DNA of 64,000 nucleotides from Arthrobacter jiangjiafuii (GTDB taxonomy: Bacteria; Actinomycetota; Actinomycetes; Actinomycetales; Micrococcaceae), in assembly GCF_018622995.1 (NCBI RefSeq), contig NZ_CP076022.1, positions 62,001-126,000 of the forward strand, in the 5' to 3' direction. Both the position numbers and the translations under genes were made by a program. Shown one piece after another: positions 37,038 through 45,492 of this stretch (positions are counted from its first letter, which is position 1; the number at the start of each line of letters is the position of its first letter). The notes below the pieces were generated by a model, which worked only from the letters and a program-made list of their open reading frames with translations, was not told the DNA's origin and did no database searches.

Positions 37038-38540
37038 GTGACCACATCTAACTCCGTACCCGAAGCAGCCGACACCTCCGAGCAGATGCGCATCCGCGCC
37101 GAAAAGCGGGCCCGCCTCATCGCCCGGGGCGAGGAAGCCTACCCGGTGGGCGTGGAGCGCACCCACTCGCTGAAGGAAATCCGCGAGAAGTTCGGACACC
37201 TGCAGGCGGATGAGACCAGCGGGGAGACCGTAGGCGTCACCGGCCGCGTTGTCTTTGTGCGCAACACCGGCAAGCTGTGCTTCGCCACCCTCCAGGAAGG
37301 CAACGGAACCCGGGTGCAGGCAATGCTCAGCCTGGCCGTCGTCGGTGAGGAGTCACTGGCGGACTGGAAAGCCCTTGTCGACCTCGGCGACCACGTTTTC
37401 ATCCGCGGCGAAGTCATTTCCTCCCGCCGGGGGGAACTGTCGGTCATGGCCGACTCCTGGTCCATGGCTTCCAAGGCCCTGCGCCCGCTGCCCGTGCTGC
37501 ACGCCGGCCTCAGCGAAGAGACCAGGGTGCGGCAGCGTTACGTGGACCTGATGGTCCGCGACGAAGCCCGCGAGATGGTCTACAAGCGGGCAGCCATTAT
37601 CCGCGGCGTCCGCGACACCCTGCACAGCCACGGTTATGTGGAGGTGGAAACCCCGATCCTGCAGCTGATCCACGGCGGCGCTGCGGCCCGTCCGTTCGAG
37701 ACGCACCTGAATGCCTTTGACCAGAAAATGACCCTGCGTATCGCCACCGAGCTATACCTCAAGCGCGCGGTAGTGGGCGGCATCGAGCGGGTCTTTGAAC
37801 TGGGACGTATTTTCCGCAACGAGGGCGTCGACTCGTCGCACAGCCCGGAATTCACCACGCTGGAATGCTACGAGGCGTATGCCGACCAGTTCGTCATGGC
37901 CGACCGGATGAAGGAAATCATCCTGCATTGCGCTGACCTGGTGGGAAGCCGCCAGATCGAAACCGAGGCCGGCACCATCAACCTCGACGGGGAATGGAAA
38001 TGGCTTTCCGTCTACCCGGGACTCTCTGAAGCGGTCGGAACGGAAATTACCCCGGACACCGACCGCGCCACCCTTGCGGCCATTGCCGAAAAGCACCAGG
38101 TCAAGGTCGATCCGAAATGGGACGCCGAGAAACTGGTCGTTGAGCTGTTCGGTGAAATCGTTGAACCGACGCTGATCCAGCCCACCTTCGTTTATGACTA
38201 TCCGCCCTCTGCCCAGCCGCTGGCCCGCCAGAACCGGAACGATCCGCGCCTCATCGAGGCCTGGGACCTGATTATCGGCGGGATGGAACGTGGAACCGCC
38301 TTCTCGGAACTTATTGATCCGGTCATCCAGCGTGAACGGCTGACCGAGCAGTCGCTCCGTGCCGCCGGCGGCGATGAGGAGGCAATGGCCCTTGACGAGG
38401 ACTTCCTGCGTGCCCTTGAATATGGTGCACCCCCCATGGGTGGCATTGGCTTGGGCATTGACCGCTTGGTGATGCTCTTCACGAACACAGGCGTCCGGGA
38501 AACGATTTTGTTCCCCCTGCTAAAGCCGGAAATGGGTTAG
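37038..38540 (+). CDS. lysS: Lysyl-tRNA synthetase, class II
   Basis: A 500-residue synthetase that charges tRNA-Lys. An N-terminal OB-fold (about residues 60-165) precedes the class II core. Motif 2 is in FELGRIFRNEGVDSSHSPEFTT (about 254-275), and motif 3 is GGIGLGIDRLVM near the C-terminus. There is no LysX-type membrane domain, so it is the plain synthetase. The start is a GTG. The microprotein gene follows after 5 bases. Confidence 0.97.
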   Translation: MTTSNSVPEAADTSEQMRIRAEKRARLIARGEEAYPVGVERTHSLKEIREKFGHLQADETSGETVGVTGRVVFVRNTGKLCFATLQEGNGTRVQAMLSLAVVGEESLADWKALVDLGDHVFIRGEVISSRRGELSVMADSWSMASKALRPLPVLHAGLSEETRVRQRYVDLMVRDEAREMVYKRAAIIRGVRDTLHSHGYVEVETPILQLIHGGAAARPFETHLNAFDQKMTLRIATELYLKRAVVGGIERVFELGRIFRNEGVDSSHSPEFTTLECYEAYADQFVMADRMKEIILHCADLVGSRQIETEAGTINLDGEWKWLSVYPGLSEAVGTEITPDTDRATLAAIAEKHQVKVDPKWDAEKLVVELFGEIVEPTLIQPTFVYDYPPSAQPLARQNRNDPRLIEAWDLIIGGMERGTAFSELIDPVIQRERLTEQSLRAAGGDEEAMALDEDFLRALEYGAPPMGGIGLGIDRLVMLFTNTGVRETILFPLLKPEMG

Positions 38541-38545
38541 GCACC

Positions 38546-38728
38546 ATGGAATACATTGAAGTACTGCTGCCGTCAATATGTGTTGGAGCTCTCTTTTATT
38601 TTGTGATGAAGTCCCTGCTGAATGTCGACCGCTCGGAGCGGAAGGCACTTGCTGAAGCGGAGCGCGAAGCTGATCTTGCTGCCGACCGTGAAGCCGGCAG
38701 GGAAGCTTCCGAAAAAGAAAGTAATTAA
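38546..38728 (+). CDS. Small single-pass membrane protein, unknown function
   Basis: A 60-residue protein with one helix (about residues 6-25) and a highly charged, Ala/Glu/Arg-rich cytosolic tail likely to form a helix or coiled coil. It begins 5 bases after the lysS stop and ends 92 bases before lsr2, and its codon use is normal. The regular position in the lysS-lsr2 gap and good reading frame support a real gene. I do not know its function. Confidence 0.7.
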   Translation: MEYIEVLLPSICVGALFYFVMKSLLNVDRSERKALAEAEREADLAADREAGREASEKESN

Positions 38729-38743
38729 TTACCTGCGTACGCT

Positions 38744-38773
38744 TTGACGGACCATTCATATTTGCGTCATACT
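38744..38773 (+). promoter_or_regulatory. Candidate lsr2 promoter
   Basis: TTGACG (38744-38749) and CATACT (38768-38773) are 18 bases apart, in an AT-rich stretch 48 bases before the lsr2 start. The -35 box matches the consensus at five of six positions. Confidence 0.5.
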
Positions 38774-38820
38774 TCTAGTAGTTTGATTCTTGTTTTCCGT
38801 TAACTGCTTAGGAGCCTGTC

Positions 38821-39147
38821 GTGGCGCAAAAAGTAAACATCATTCTGGTCGACGACCTCGATGCTGGAAGTGCAGATGAGACTGTCCGTTTCGGCCTGGA
38901 TGGATCGCAGTTCGAGATCGATCTGTCGACCGACAACGCAAAAAACCTCCGTGCGGCGCTGAAGCCCTACGTGGATGCCGGCCGCAAGGTAGGCGGCCGT
39001 GCGGGCCGTCCCCGCAGCGCAGGCGCCACCCGCAGCAATGAAGCAGCACAGATCCGCGAGTGGGCCCGGAACAACGGTTACACCGTTTCGGAGCGTGGAC
39101 GCGTGAACAGCGAGATCATCGACGCGTACCGGGCAGCCCAGGCCTAG
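38821..39147 (+). CDS. lsr2: Lsr2 nucleoid-associated protein
   Basis: A 108-residue H-NS-like xenogeneic silencer that binds and bridges AT-rich DNA. The N-terminal dimerisation part is MAQKVNIILVDDLD...ETVRFGLDG. The C-terminal DNA-binding domain (about 70-108) has IREWARNNGY and the AT-hook-like RGR in SERGRVNSEII. The start is a GTG with TAGGAG upstream. Its AT-rich upstream region would allow self-binding. Confidence 0.95.
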   Translation: MAQKVNIILVDDLDAGSADETVRFGLDGSQFEIDLSTDNAKNLRAALKPYVDAGRKVGGRAGRPRSAGATRSNEAAQIREWARNNGYTVSERGRVNSEIIDAYRAAQA

Positions 39148-39187
39148 GGCAGGCCCCCGGGCCGGTTGCATTTGGGGCCGGGGTTCA

Positions 39188-39201
39188 CGCCTACGGCGAA
39201 C
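39188..39201 (-). promoter_or_regulatory. Candidate ClgR box upstream of clpC
   Basis: On the minus strand the site reads GTTCGC-CGTAG-GCG, an exact match to the GTTCGC-N5-GCG motif described for the actinobacterial regulator ClgR. It lies 64 bases before the clpC ATG. ClgR is known to activate clp genes in streptomycetes and corynebacteria. Confidence 0.6.
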
Positions 39202-39264
39202 ATGCTCCTTAAGCATGCGCGGGACACGTAGCATCGAAATACGCGTTAGCTAGGAGTGTGCCTC

Positions 39265-41772
39265 ATGTTTGAAAGATTTACCGACCGTGCCCGTCGCGTT
39301 GTCGTGCTTGCCCAAGAAGAGGCTCGCATGCTCAACCACAACTACATCGGCACCGAGCACATCCTGCTCGGGCTCATTCATGAGGGTGAAGGCGTCGCAG
39401 CTAAGGCCCTTGAATCGCTGAGCATCTCGCTCGGTGCCGTGCGCGAGCAGGTGCAGGAGATCATCGGCCAGGGCCAGCAGGCCCCGTCCGGTCACATCCC
39501 CTTCACGCCCCGCGCCAAGAAGGTCCTGGAACTCTCGCTTCGGGAAGCACTGCAGCTCGGCCATAACTACATTGGCACCGAGCACATCCTGCTCGGCCTG
39601 ATCCGCGAGGGTGAAGGCGTTGCTGCCCAGGTGCTGGTCAAGCTCGGCGCAGACCTGAACAGGGTCCGCCAGCAGGTCATCCAGCTGCTTTCCGGCTACC
39701 AGGGCAAGGAGCCCGTCACGTCGGGTGGCCAGCAGCAGGAAGGCCAGCCGGCAGGCTCGGTGGTCCTGGATCAGTTTGGCCGCAACCTGACCCAGGCTGC
39801 ACGTGAATCCAAGCTCGACCCTGTCATTGGGCGCGAGCACGAGATGGAACGGGTCATGCAGGTCCTGTCCCGCCGCACCAAGAACAACCCTGTTCTGATC
39901 GGTGAGCCCGGCGTCGGCAAGACGGCAGTCGTTGAGGGCCTGGCCCAGGCCATCGTCCGCGGCGACGTCCCCGAGACCATCCGTGACAAGCAGCTCTACA
40001 CCCTGGACCTCGGCTCGCTCGTGGCCGGTTCCCGGTACCGCGGTGACTTTGAGGAACGCCTGAAGAAGGTCCTCAAGGAAATCCGCACCCGCGGCGACAT
40101 CATCCTCTTCATCGACGAGATCCACACGCTGGTGGGCGCCGGTGCCGCCGAAGGTGCCATCGACGCAGCCTCGATCCTGAAGCCGATGCTGGCCCGCGGT
40201 GAACTGCAGACCATCGGTGCCACCACGCTGGACGAGTACCGCAAGCACATCGAGAAGGACGCCGCCCTCGAGCGCCGTTTCCAGCCGATCCAGGTCAAGG
40301 AACCTTCCGTTGCGCACTCCATTGAGATCCTGAAGGGCCTGCGGGACCGCTACGAAGCGCACCACCGCGTTTCCATCACGGATGCCGCACTCGCGTCGGC
40401 TGCCACGCTGGCCGAGCGCTACATCAGTGACCGGTTCCTGCCTGACAAGGCGATCGACCTGATCGATGAGGCCGGTGCCCGGCTGCGGATCCGGCGCATG
40501 ACTGCGCCGCCGGAGCTCAAGGAAATCGACGAGCGGATCTCCGCGCTGAAGCTGGAAAAGGAATCGGCCATCGATTCCCAGGACTTCGAAGGCGCCGCAA
40601 ACCTGCGGGACAAGGAGCAGAAGCTCCATGACCAGCGGGCCGAGAAGGAGCGCCAGTGGAAGTCCGGCGGACTGGACGACATCGCCGAGGTGGATGAGGA
40701 ACTCATCGCCGAGGTGCTTGCCAACTCCACCGGCATCCCCGTGGTCAAGCTCAACGAGGAAGAGTCCACGCGCCTGCTCAAGATGGAAGACGAGCTGCAC
40801 AAGCGCGTCATCGGTCAGGACCAGGCGATCAAGTCCATCTCGCAGGCCATGCGCCGCACGCGGGCCGGGCTGAAGGACCCCAAGCGTCCGGGCGGTTCCT
40901 TTATCTTCGCCGGCCCCACCGGTGTGGGTAAGACGGAGCTTGCCAAGGCACTGGCGGAATTCCTCTTCGGCGACGAAGACGCACTGATCACCCTGGATAT
41001 GTCCGAGTACTCCGAGAAGCACACGGTTTCCCGGCTCTTCGGTGCCCCTCCGGGCTACGTTGGCTACGAGGAAGGCGGGCAGCTGACCGAGAAGGTCCGC
41101 CGCCGTCCGTTCTCCGTGGTGCTGTTCGACGAGGTGGAGAAGGCCCACGCGGACCTCTTCAACTCGCTGCTGCAGATCCTCGAAGACGGCCGCCTGACGG
41201 ACAGCCAGGGTCGGGTGGTGGACTTCAAGAACACCATCATCATCATGACGACCAACCTCGGAACCCGGGACATCTCCAAGAGCGTGTCCACCGGTTTCCA
41301 GTCCGGTACGGATACGAAGACCGGCTACGACCGCATGCGGGCCAGGGTCACGGAGGAGCTGCGCCAGCACTTCCGCCCCGAGTTCCTCAACCGTGTTGAT
41401 GACACGGTGGTCTTCCCGCAGCTGACGCAGGACGAGATCGTCCAGATCGTTGACCTGTTCCTGGAACGCCTGGGCAAGCGCCTGGCGGACAAGGGCATGA
41501 CCATCGAGCTGACCCCGGCGGCCAAGGTCCTGCTGGCCACCCGCGGCTACGATCCCGCTATGGGTGCCCGGCCGCTGCGCCGGACCATCCAGCGCGAGAT
41601 CGAGGACCAGCTGTCGGAAAAGATCCTCTTCGGGGATCTGAAGCCCGGCGAGCTGGTGTCCGTTGACGTGGAGGGCGAAGGCGACGACGCCACGTTCACG
41701 TTCATCGGCCACGGTGCGCCCAAGGCCATCGAGGAAGCCCCGTCGGCAATCGAAGCCGGCGTCGGCGACTAA
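39265..41772 (+). CDS. clpC: ATP-dependent Clp protease, ATPase subunit ClpC
   Basis: An 835-residue Hsp100 unfoldase that feeds substrates to ClpP. The N-domain has two Clp_N repeats (about residues 4-70 and 80-140, each with [12 protein letters not shown]). Walker A motifs are GEPGVGKT (213-220) and GPTGVGKT (550-557). A UVR-like middle segment covers about 425-460 ([16 protein letters not shown]), which identifies ClpC rather than ClpB. The start is the ATG at 39265 with TAGGAG before it; a GTG three codons earlier is less likely. Confidence 0.97.
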   Translation: MFERFTDRARRVVVLAQEEARMLNHNYIGTEHILLGLIHEGEGVAAKALESLSISLGAVREQVQEIIGQGQQAPSGHIPFTPRAKKVLELSLREALQLGHNYIGTEHILLGLIREGEGVAAQVLVKLGADLNRVRQQVIQLLSGYQGKEPVTSGGQQQEGQPAGSVVLDQFGRNLTQAARESKLDPVIGREHEMERVMQVLSRRTKNNPVLIGEPGVGKTAVVEGLAQAIVRGDVPETIRDKQLYTLDLGSLVAGSRYRGDFEERLKKVLKEIRTRGDIILFIDEIHTLVGAGAAEGAIDAASILKPMLARGELQTIGATTLDEYRKHIEKDAALERRFQPIQVKEPSVAHSIEILKGLRDRYEAHHRVSITDAALASAATLAERYISDRFLPDKAIDLIDEAGARLRIRRMTAPPELKEIDERISALKLEKESAIDSQDFEGAANLRDKEQKLHDQRAEKERQWKSGGLDDIAEVDEELIAEVLANSTGIPVVKLNEEESTRLLKMEDELHKRVIGQDQAIKSISQAMRRTRAGLKDPKRPGGSFIFAGPTGVGKTELAKALAEFLFGDEDALITLDMSEYSEKHTVSRLFGAPPGYVGYEEGGQLTEKVRRRPFSVVLFDEVEKAHADLFNSLLQILEDGRLTDSQGRVVDFKNTIIIMTTNLGTRDISKSVSTGFQSGTDTKTGYDRMRARVTEELRQHFRPEFLNRVDDTVVFPQLTQDEIVQIVDLFLERLGKRLADKGMTIELTPAAKVLLATRGYDPAMGARPLRRTIQREIEDQLSEKILFGDLKPGELVSVDVEGEGDDATFTFIGHGAPKAIEEAPSAIEAGVGD

Positions 41773-41796
41773 CAGCCGAAGTTCCAGCGGTACCTG

Positions 41797-41830
41797 AAAG
41801 ACCCGGGAGGCTTACGCCTTCCGGGTCTTT
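41797..41830 (+). terminator. Rho-independent terminator of clpC
   Basis: A 15-bp stem with one wobble pair (41797-41811 with 41816-41830), a 4-base loop and a following CGTTTTTCC, 24 bases past the clpC stop. Confidence 0.88.
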
Positions 41831-41955
41831 CGTTTTTCCTGGCTTGTTACCCGAAGCGTTGAACACCTCCTGCTGCTCTTCCCGCGGCCGGGTTCCGGCC
41901 CGGCAGCAGAGCGCAGGTTTGTGTCGGGGGCAGGGGGCGGTCCTAGACTGAACCG

Positions 41956-42471
41956 GTGACTTCCACCACTGCCATTACCGTCCGCCGCGCCCGCACTACT
42001 GACGTTCCGCACATCCGCAGGCTGGTGGCGCCGCTGGCCGAGGAGCGGATCCTGGTCGCCAAGGAGGCCGTGGCCTATTACGAGGGGCTGCAGGAGTTCC
42101 GGATCGCTGAGGGGCCCGACGGCGAAGTGGTGGGCTGCGGAGCGCTGCACGTGATGTGGGAAGACCTGGCCGAGGTCCGGACCCTGGCGACGGACGGCAC
42201 CTGGCGTGGCCGCGGCGTCGGGCATTTACTGCTTCGGGCCCTGCTGGCGGATGCCGCAGAGATCGGTGTGCGGCGGGTTTTCTGCCTCACCTTTGAGGTG
42301 GACTTCTTCCGGCGTCACGGTTTCGAGGTGATGGCCAACCAGTCGGCGGTTGATCCGGAGGTCTATTCCGAGTTGCTGCGCTCCCACGATGAGGGCGTCG
42401 CGGAGTTCCTGGACCTCGCCCGGGTCAAACCCAATACGCTGGGAAATACCCGGATGATCCGTTCCCTTTGA
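41956..42471 (+). CDS. argA: Amino-acid N-acetyltransferase, GNAT family
   Basis: A 171-residue GNAT enzyme similar in length and pattern to the short NAGS of mycobacteria, which acetylates glutamate in the first step of arginine synthesis. Visible features are RRARTTDVPHIRRLV, the acetyl-CoA loop TDGTWRGRGVGHLLL and the CLTFEVDFFRRHGFE stretch typical of ArgA GNAT domains. The start is a GTG. No arginine genes are adjacent, so the symbol rests on family resemblance. Confidence 0.75.
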   Translation: MTSTTAITVRRARTTDVPHIRRLVAPLAEERILVAKEAVAYYEGLQEFRIAEGPDGEVVGCGALHVMWEDLAEVRTLATDGTWRGRGVGHLLLRALLADAAEIGVRRVFCLTFEVDFFRRHGFEVMANQSAVDPEVYSELLRSHDEGVAEFLDLARVKPNTLGNTRMIRSL

Positions 42472-42651
42472 GGTTCGGACGGCCCGGAATCCCCGATCGC
42501 GGTGTTCGCGAACAGAGTAACGGCCCGTGTCTGCTGGCTTTGTCCAGCCAAGCCTGGATATGGTCAGGTTACTTAGCATCAACACGGGATCCGGAACCGG
42601 CCGCAGTTTCAAGGCCGGGGTCCGGGCCATGATCAGAAAGCGGGATCCGTA

Positions 42652-42828
42652 ATGGGCGCAGACGACAAGGTGCAGAATTCAGCCGAGAAGCTTGGCGGCA
42701 AGGTCAAGGAAGGCCTGGGCAAGGCAACCGGCAACGAGAGCATGGAAGCCGAGGGCCACAGCGACCAGGCCAAGGGCAGCGCCAAGCAGGCCGGCGAGAA
42801 CATCAAGGACGCCTTCAAGGGCAAGTAG
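42652..42828 (+). CDS. CsbD-family stress protein
   Basis: A 58-residue hydrophilic protein with the CsbD pattern: AEKLGGKVKEGLGKATGN, then a second repeat QAKGSAKQAGENIKDAFKGK. It is rich in Lys, Gly and Ala and lacks Cys and Trp. CsbD proteins are commonly induced by general stress sigma factors. The ATG is at 42652. A perfect terminator hairpin follows directly, so it is probably a single-gene transcript. Confidence 0.9.
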   Translation: MGADDKVQNSAEKLGGKVKEGLGKATGNESMEAEGHSDQAKGSAKQAGENIKDAFKGK

Positions 42829-42844
42829 TCCGCAGAAGTACTGC

Positions 42845-42872
42845 AACGGGAGGGGCATTGGCCCCTCCCGTT
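42845..42872 (+). terminator. Terminator hairpin after the CsbD gene
   Basis: A perfect 12-bp stem (42845-42856 with 42861-42872) and 4-base loop, followed by CCTGTTT, 16 bases past the stop. Confidence 0.85.
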
Positions 42873-43025
42873 CCTGTTTAACCCTCCGCTTCAAGTAGGC
42901 ACGGTGCCGTTCCCGCCCCTGTCCAGCAGCGCGTTACGGGGGTAGGGTCGAGAGCATCTCAGAGACACTTCCCGGACGGGCCGGTGCTGCGTCCCGGGCC
43001 TCTTCACCGAAGGAGCTGCTCGAGC

Positions 43026-44024
43026 ATGAAGAAACTCATTAATGATCCGCGCCGGGTCGTTACCGAATCCCTTGCCGGGTTCGGCATGGCGCATCACGAT
43101 CTGGTCCGGGTCCACTTCGACCCCGACTTCGTGGTCCGCAGGGAACCTGCACGGAACAAGGTCGGCCTGGTGTCCGGCGGAGGCAGCGGCCACGAACCGC
43201 TGCACAGCGGGTACGTGGGCAGCGGGATGCTGGATGCCGCCGTTCCCGGTGCGGTCTTCACCTCGCCGACACCGGACCAGATCCTGCCGGCAATCACCGC
43301 AGCGGACAGCGGCGCCGGCGTCCTGCTGATCGTCAAGAACTACACCGGCGACATCCTGAACTTTGAAACAGCGGCAGAGCTGGCCCAGGTCGAGGGCATC
43401 AACGTCGCCACCGTGGTGGTTAACGACGACGTCGCCGTGGAGGACTCGCTGTATACGGCCGGACGGCGCGGGGTGGCCGGCACGGTGCTGATGGAGCGCA
43501 TAGCCGGCGGCGCTGCGGAGCGCGGCGGATCGCTGGAGCAGGTGGCAGCGGTAGCGGAACGGGTCAATGCCAATGTCCGTTCCATGGGTGTGGCCCTGGC
43601 CCCGTGCACCGTGCCGCACGCCGGGGAACCCAGCTTCACGCTGGCCGACAATGAAATTGAACTGGGGGTCGGCATCCACGGTGAACCGGGTAGACACCGG
43701 ATGCCGATGGCGGATGCGGACAGCATCACCGACCAACTGCTGGATCCCGTGCTCACCGATCTCGGGGTGGCATCGGGCGAACCCGTGCTGCTGTTCGTCA
43801 ACGGCATGGGCGGCACCCCGCTGAGCGAGCTGTATATCGTCTACCGCAGGGCCGCGGAGCAGTTGGCCCAACGCGGCATCCGCGTGCAGCGGTCGCTGGT
43901 AGGCAACTACATCACGGCCCTGGACATGCAGGGAGCCTCGATCACCGTGCTGCGGCTGGACGAGGAACTCACCGAGCTGTGGGATTCACCGGTGCTGACC
44001 CCGGCCATGCGATGGGGGATGTGA
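43026..44024 (+). CDS. dhaK: Dihydroxyacetone kinase subunit DhaK
   Basis: A 332-residue substrate-binding subunit. The histidine that binds dihydroxyacetone covalently is H218 in GIHGEPG, the same number as in E. coli DhaK. LVSGGGSGHEPLHSGYVG is the phosphate/substrate-binding signature. With DhaL and DhaM it phosphorylates dihydroxyacetone using PEP through the PTS. The start is the ATG at 43026 (MKKLIND) with GGAG upstream. dhaL begins 2 bases after the stop. Confidence 0.96.
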   Translation: MKKLINDPRRVVTESLAGFGMAHHDLVRVHFDPDFVVRREPARNKVGLVSGGGSGHEPLHSGYVGSGMLDAAVPGAVFTSPTPDQILPAITAADSGAGVLLIVKNYTGDILNFETAAELAQVEGINVATVVVNDDVAVEDSLYTAGRRGVAGTVLMERIAGGAAERGGSLEQVAAVAERVNANVRSMGVALAPCTVPHAGEPSFTLADNEIELGVGIHGEPGRHRMPMADADSITDQLLDPVLTDLGVASGEPVLLFVNGMGGTPLSELYIVYRRAAEQLAQRGIRVQRSLVGNYITALDMQGASITVLRLDEELTELWDSPVLTPAMRWGM

Positions 44025-44026
44025 GG

Positions 44027-44668
44027 ATGGCACTGAATGCAGCATGGGCTGAGAGCTGGATGCGGGCCAGTGCCGCTGACATGGCGGAGAACCGGCAGCG
44101 GCTGATCGATCTGGACCGGGACATCGGCGATGCCGACCACGGGGAAAACATGGACCGGGGTTTTTCCGCCGTGGTTCAAAAACTCGATGCCGACGGCACG
44201 CCCGCCACTCCGGGTGACGTGTTCAAGCTCGCGGCGATGACGCTGATGTCGAAGGTGGGTGGGGCGGCCGGCCCGCTGTACGGCACCGCCTTCCTGCGGG
44301 CATCCACCGCAGCTGGCGGCAGCGCCGAGCTGGACGCGGGCGCCGTCGTTGCCGTTTTGGCCGCGGCCCGGGACGGTATCGTGGCCCGCGGCAAGGCAGA
44401 ACCGGGAGACAAGACGATGGTGGATGCCTGGACACCCGCGGTGGAAGCGGCGCAAACGGCATCGGACGCCCACGCCGCTCCGGCTGAGGTCCTGGCGGCC
44501 GCAGCGAACGCCGCCGCGGCGGGCCTGGCCGGCACCGAACCCTTGATCGCCCGCAAGGGCCGCGCAAGCTATCTGGGGGAGCGGAGCGCGGGGCACCTGG
44601 ATCCCGGAGCGGCGTCCACCGCCCTGATCCTGCAGGCGGCCGCCCGGACAGCGGAAGAGGCCGCATGA
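44027..44668 (+). CDS. dhaL: Dihydroxyacetone kinase subunit DhaL
   Basis: A 213-residue ADP-binding subunit that carries the phosphoryl group to dihydroxyacetone on DhaK. The Mg-ADP aspartates D30, D35 and D37 are in LDRDIGDADHGENMDRG. SKVGGAAGPLYG and GDKTMVDAW are conserved nucleotide-binding segments. The start is the ATG at 44027, just after dhaK. The stop overlaps the dhaM start (ATGA). Confidence 0.96.
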   Translation: MALNAAWAESWMRASAADMAENRQRLIDLDRDIGDADHGENMDRGFSAVVQKLDADGTPATPGDVFKLAAMTLMSKVGGAAGPLYGTAFLRASTAAGGSAELDAGAVVAVLAAARDGIVARGKAEPGDKTMVDAWTPAVEAAQTASDAHAAPAEVLAAAANAAAAGLAGTEPLIARKGRASYLGERSAGHLDPGAASTALILQAAARTAEEAA

Positions 44669-45414
44669 GCGTTGGACTTGTCATCGTCTCCCACAGCGAA
44701 AAGCTCGCCGAGGGCGTGCGTGAACTGGCCGAACAAATGGCGCGGGATGTGAAAATCAGTGTCGCCGGAGGAACCGATGACGGCGGCATCGGGACCAGCC
44801 TGGAGAAGATCTCCGCCGGCATCGCAGCAGCGGATAGCGGGGAAGGGGCAGTGCTGCTGGCCGATCTGGGATCCGCCGTCATGACCGCCGAAACGGCACT
44901 CGAGTTCCTGGACGACGAGCAGCGTGCCCGGGTGCGCCTGGCCGATGCGCCGCTGGTGGAAGGAACCGTCGCGGCTGCCGTGGCCGCGCAGAGCGGCCGC
45001 GCGCTGGCCGCAGTGGTGCAGGAGGCGGAGGCCGCCGGGGGAATACCGGCCCGGGCCGGCGGACCTGCATCCGAGGGGGCCGGCGCCGAAACCGGCACCG
45101 CCGGGACGGAAACCGCTGCCGCGCTGGACGACGACGATCTGGACCCAAGCGGCGAGGGCGTGCACAGCGGATCGTGGGAGCTCATCAACCCGGCCGGACT
45201 GCATGCCCGCCCCGCCGCAGCGGTCGCCCAGGCCATGTCGGACCTGGATGCGGAGGTGCGTATCAACGGTGTGGACGCCAAGTCGGTGATGATGCTGATG
45301 ACGCTGGGGTTGGGCCAGGGACAAACCCTGACCCTGACGGCAAAGGGCCCCGACGCCGCCCGGGCCGTGGAGATGATGGCCCTGGAAGTACGGAACGGGT
45401 TCGGGGAGATTTAG
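44665..45414 (+). CDS. dhaM: PTS-dependent dihydroxyacetone kinase phosphotransferase DhaM (EIIA-HPr)
   Basis: A 249-residue two-domain protein. The N-terminal EIIA-mannose-like domain (about 1-130) has the phosphorylated His10 in VIVSHSEKLAEG. A 30-residue Ala/Gly/Glu linker leads to an HPr-like domain (about 165-249) with GLHARP (H180). The E. coli type also has an enzyme I-like domain, which is absent here. Phosphate must therefore come from a separate enzyme I, such as the ptsI at the right edge. Confidence 0.95.
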   Translation: MSVGLVIVSHSEKLAEGVRELAEQMARDVKISVAGGTDDGGIGTSLEKISAGIAAADSGEGAVLLADLGSAVMTAETALEFLDDEQRARVRLADAPLVEGTVAAAVAAQSGRALAAVVQEAEAAGGIPARAGGPASEGAGAETGTAGTETAAALDDDDLDPSGEGVHSGSWELINPAGLHARPAAAVAQAMSDLDAEVRINGVDAKSVMMLMTLGLGQGQTLTLTAKGPDAARAVEMMALEVRNGFGEI

Positions 45415-45438
45415 CCCCGATCCGCTCGGCAGGCGCCC

Positions 45439-45455
45439 GGCCCGGTATCCGGGCC
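45439..45455. terminator. Weak hairpin between dhaM and mutY
   Basis: A 7-bp GC-rich stem (45439-45445 with 45449-45455) with a 3-base loop in the 78-base convergent gap. It could act in both directions but lacks a T-tract. Confidence 0.4.
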
Positions 45456-45492
45456 AGCGCCATGCTGCCGGGCTGGTGCACTTGAGCCGGGG

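Noticed and set aside
39219-39246. GGGAC...GTT, like a SigH/SigR promoter before clpC
   Set aside because: The would-be transcription start would fall on the clpC ribosome site, and the -35 box is an imperfect match.
39250-41712. 820-residue frame antisense to clpC
   Set aside because: clpC is certain on the other strand; the antisense product matches nothing and shows the usual composition of a shadow frame.
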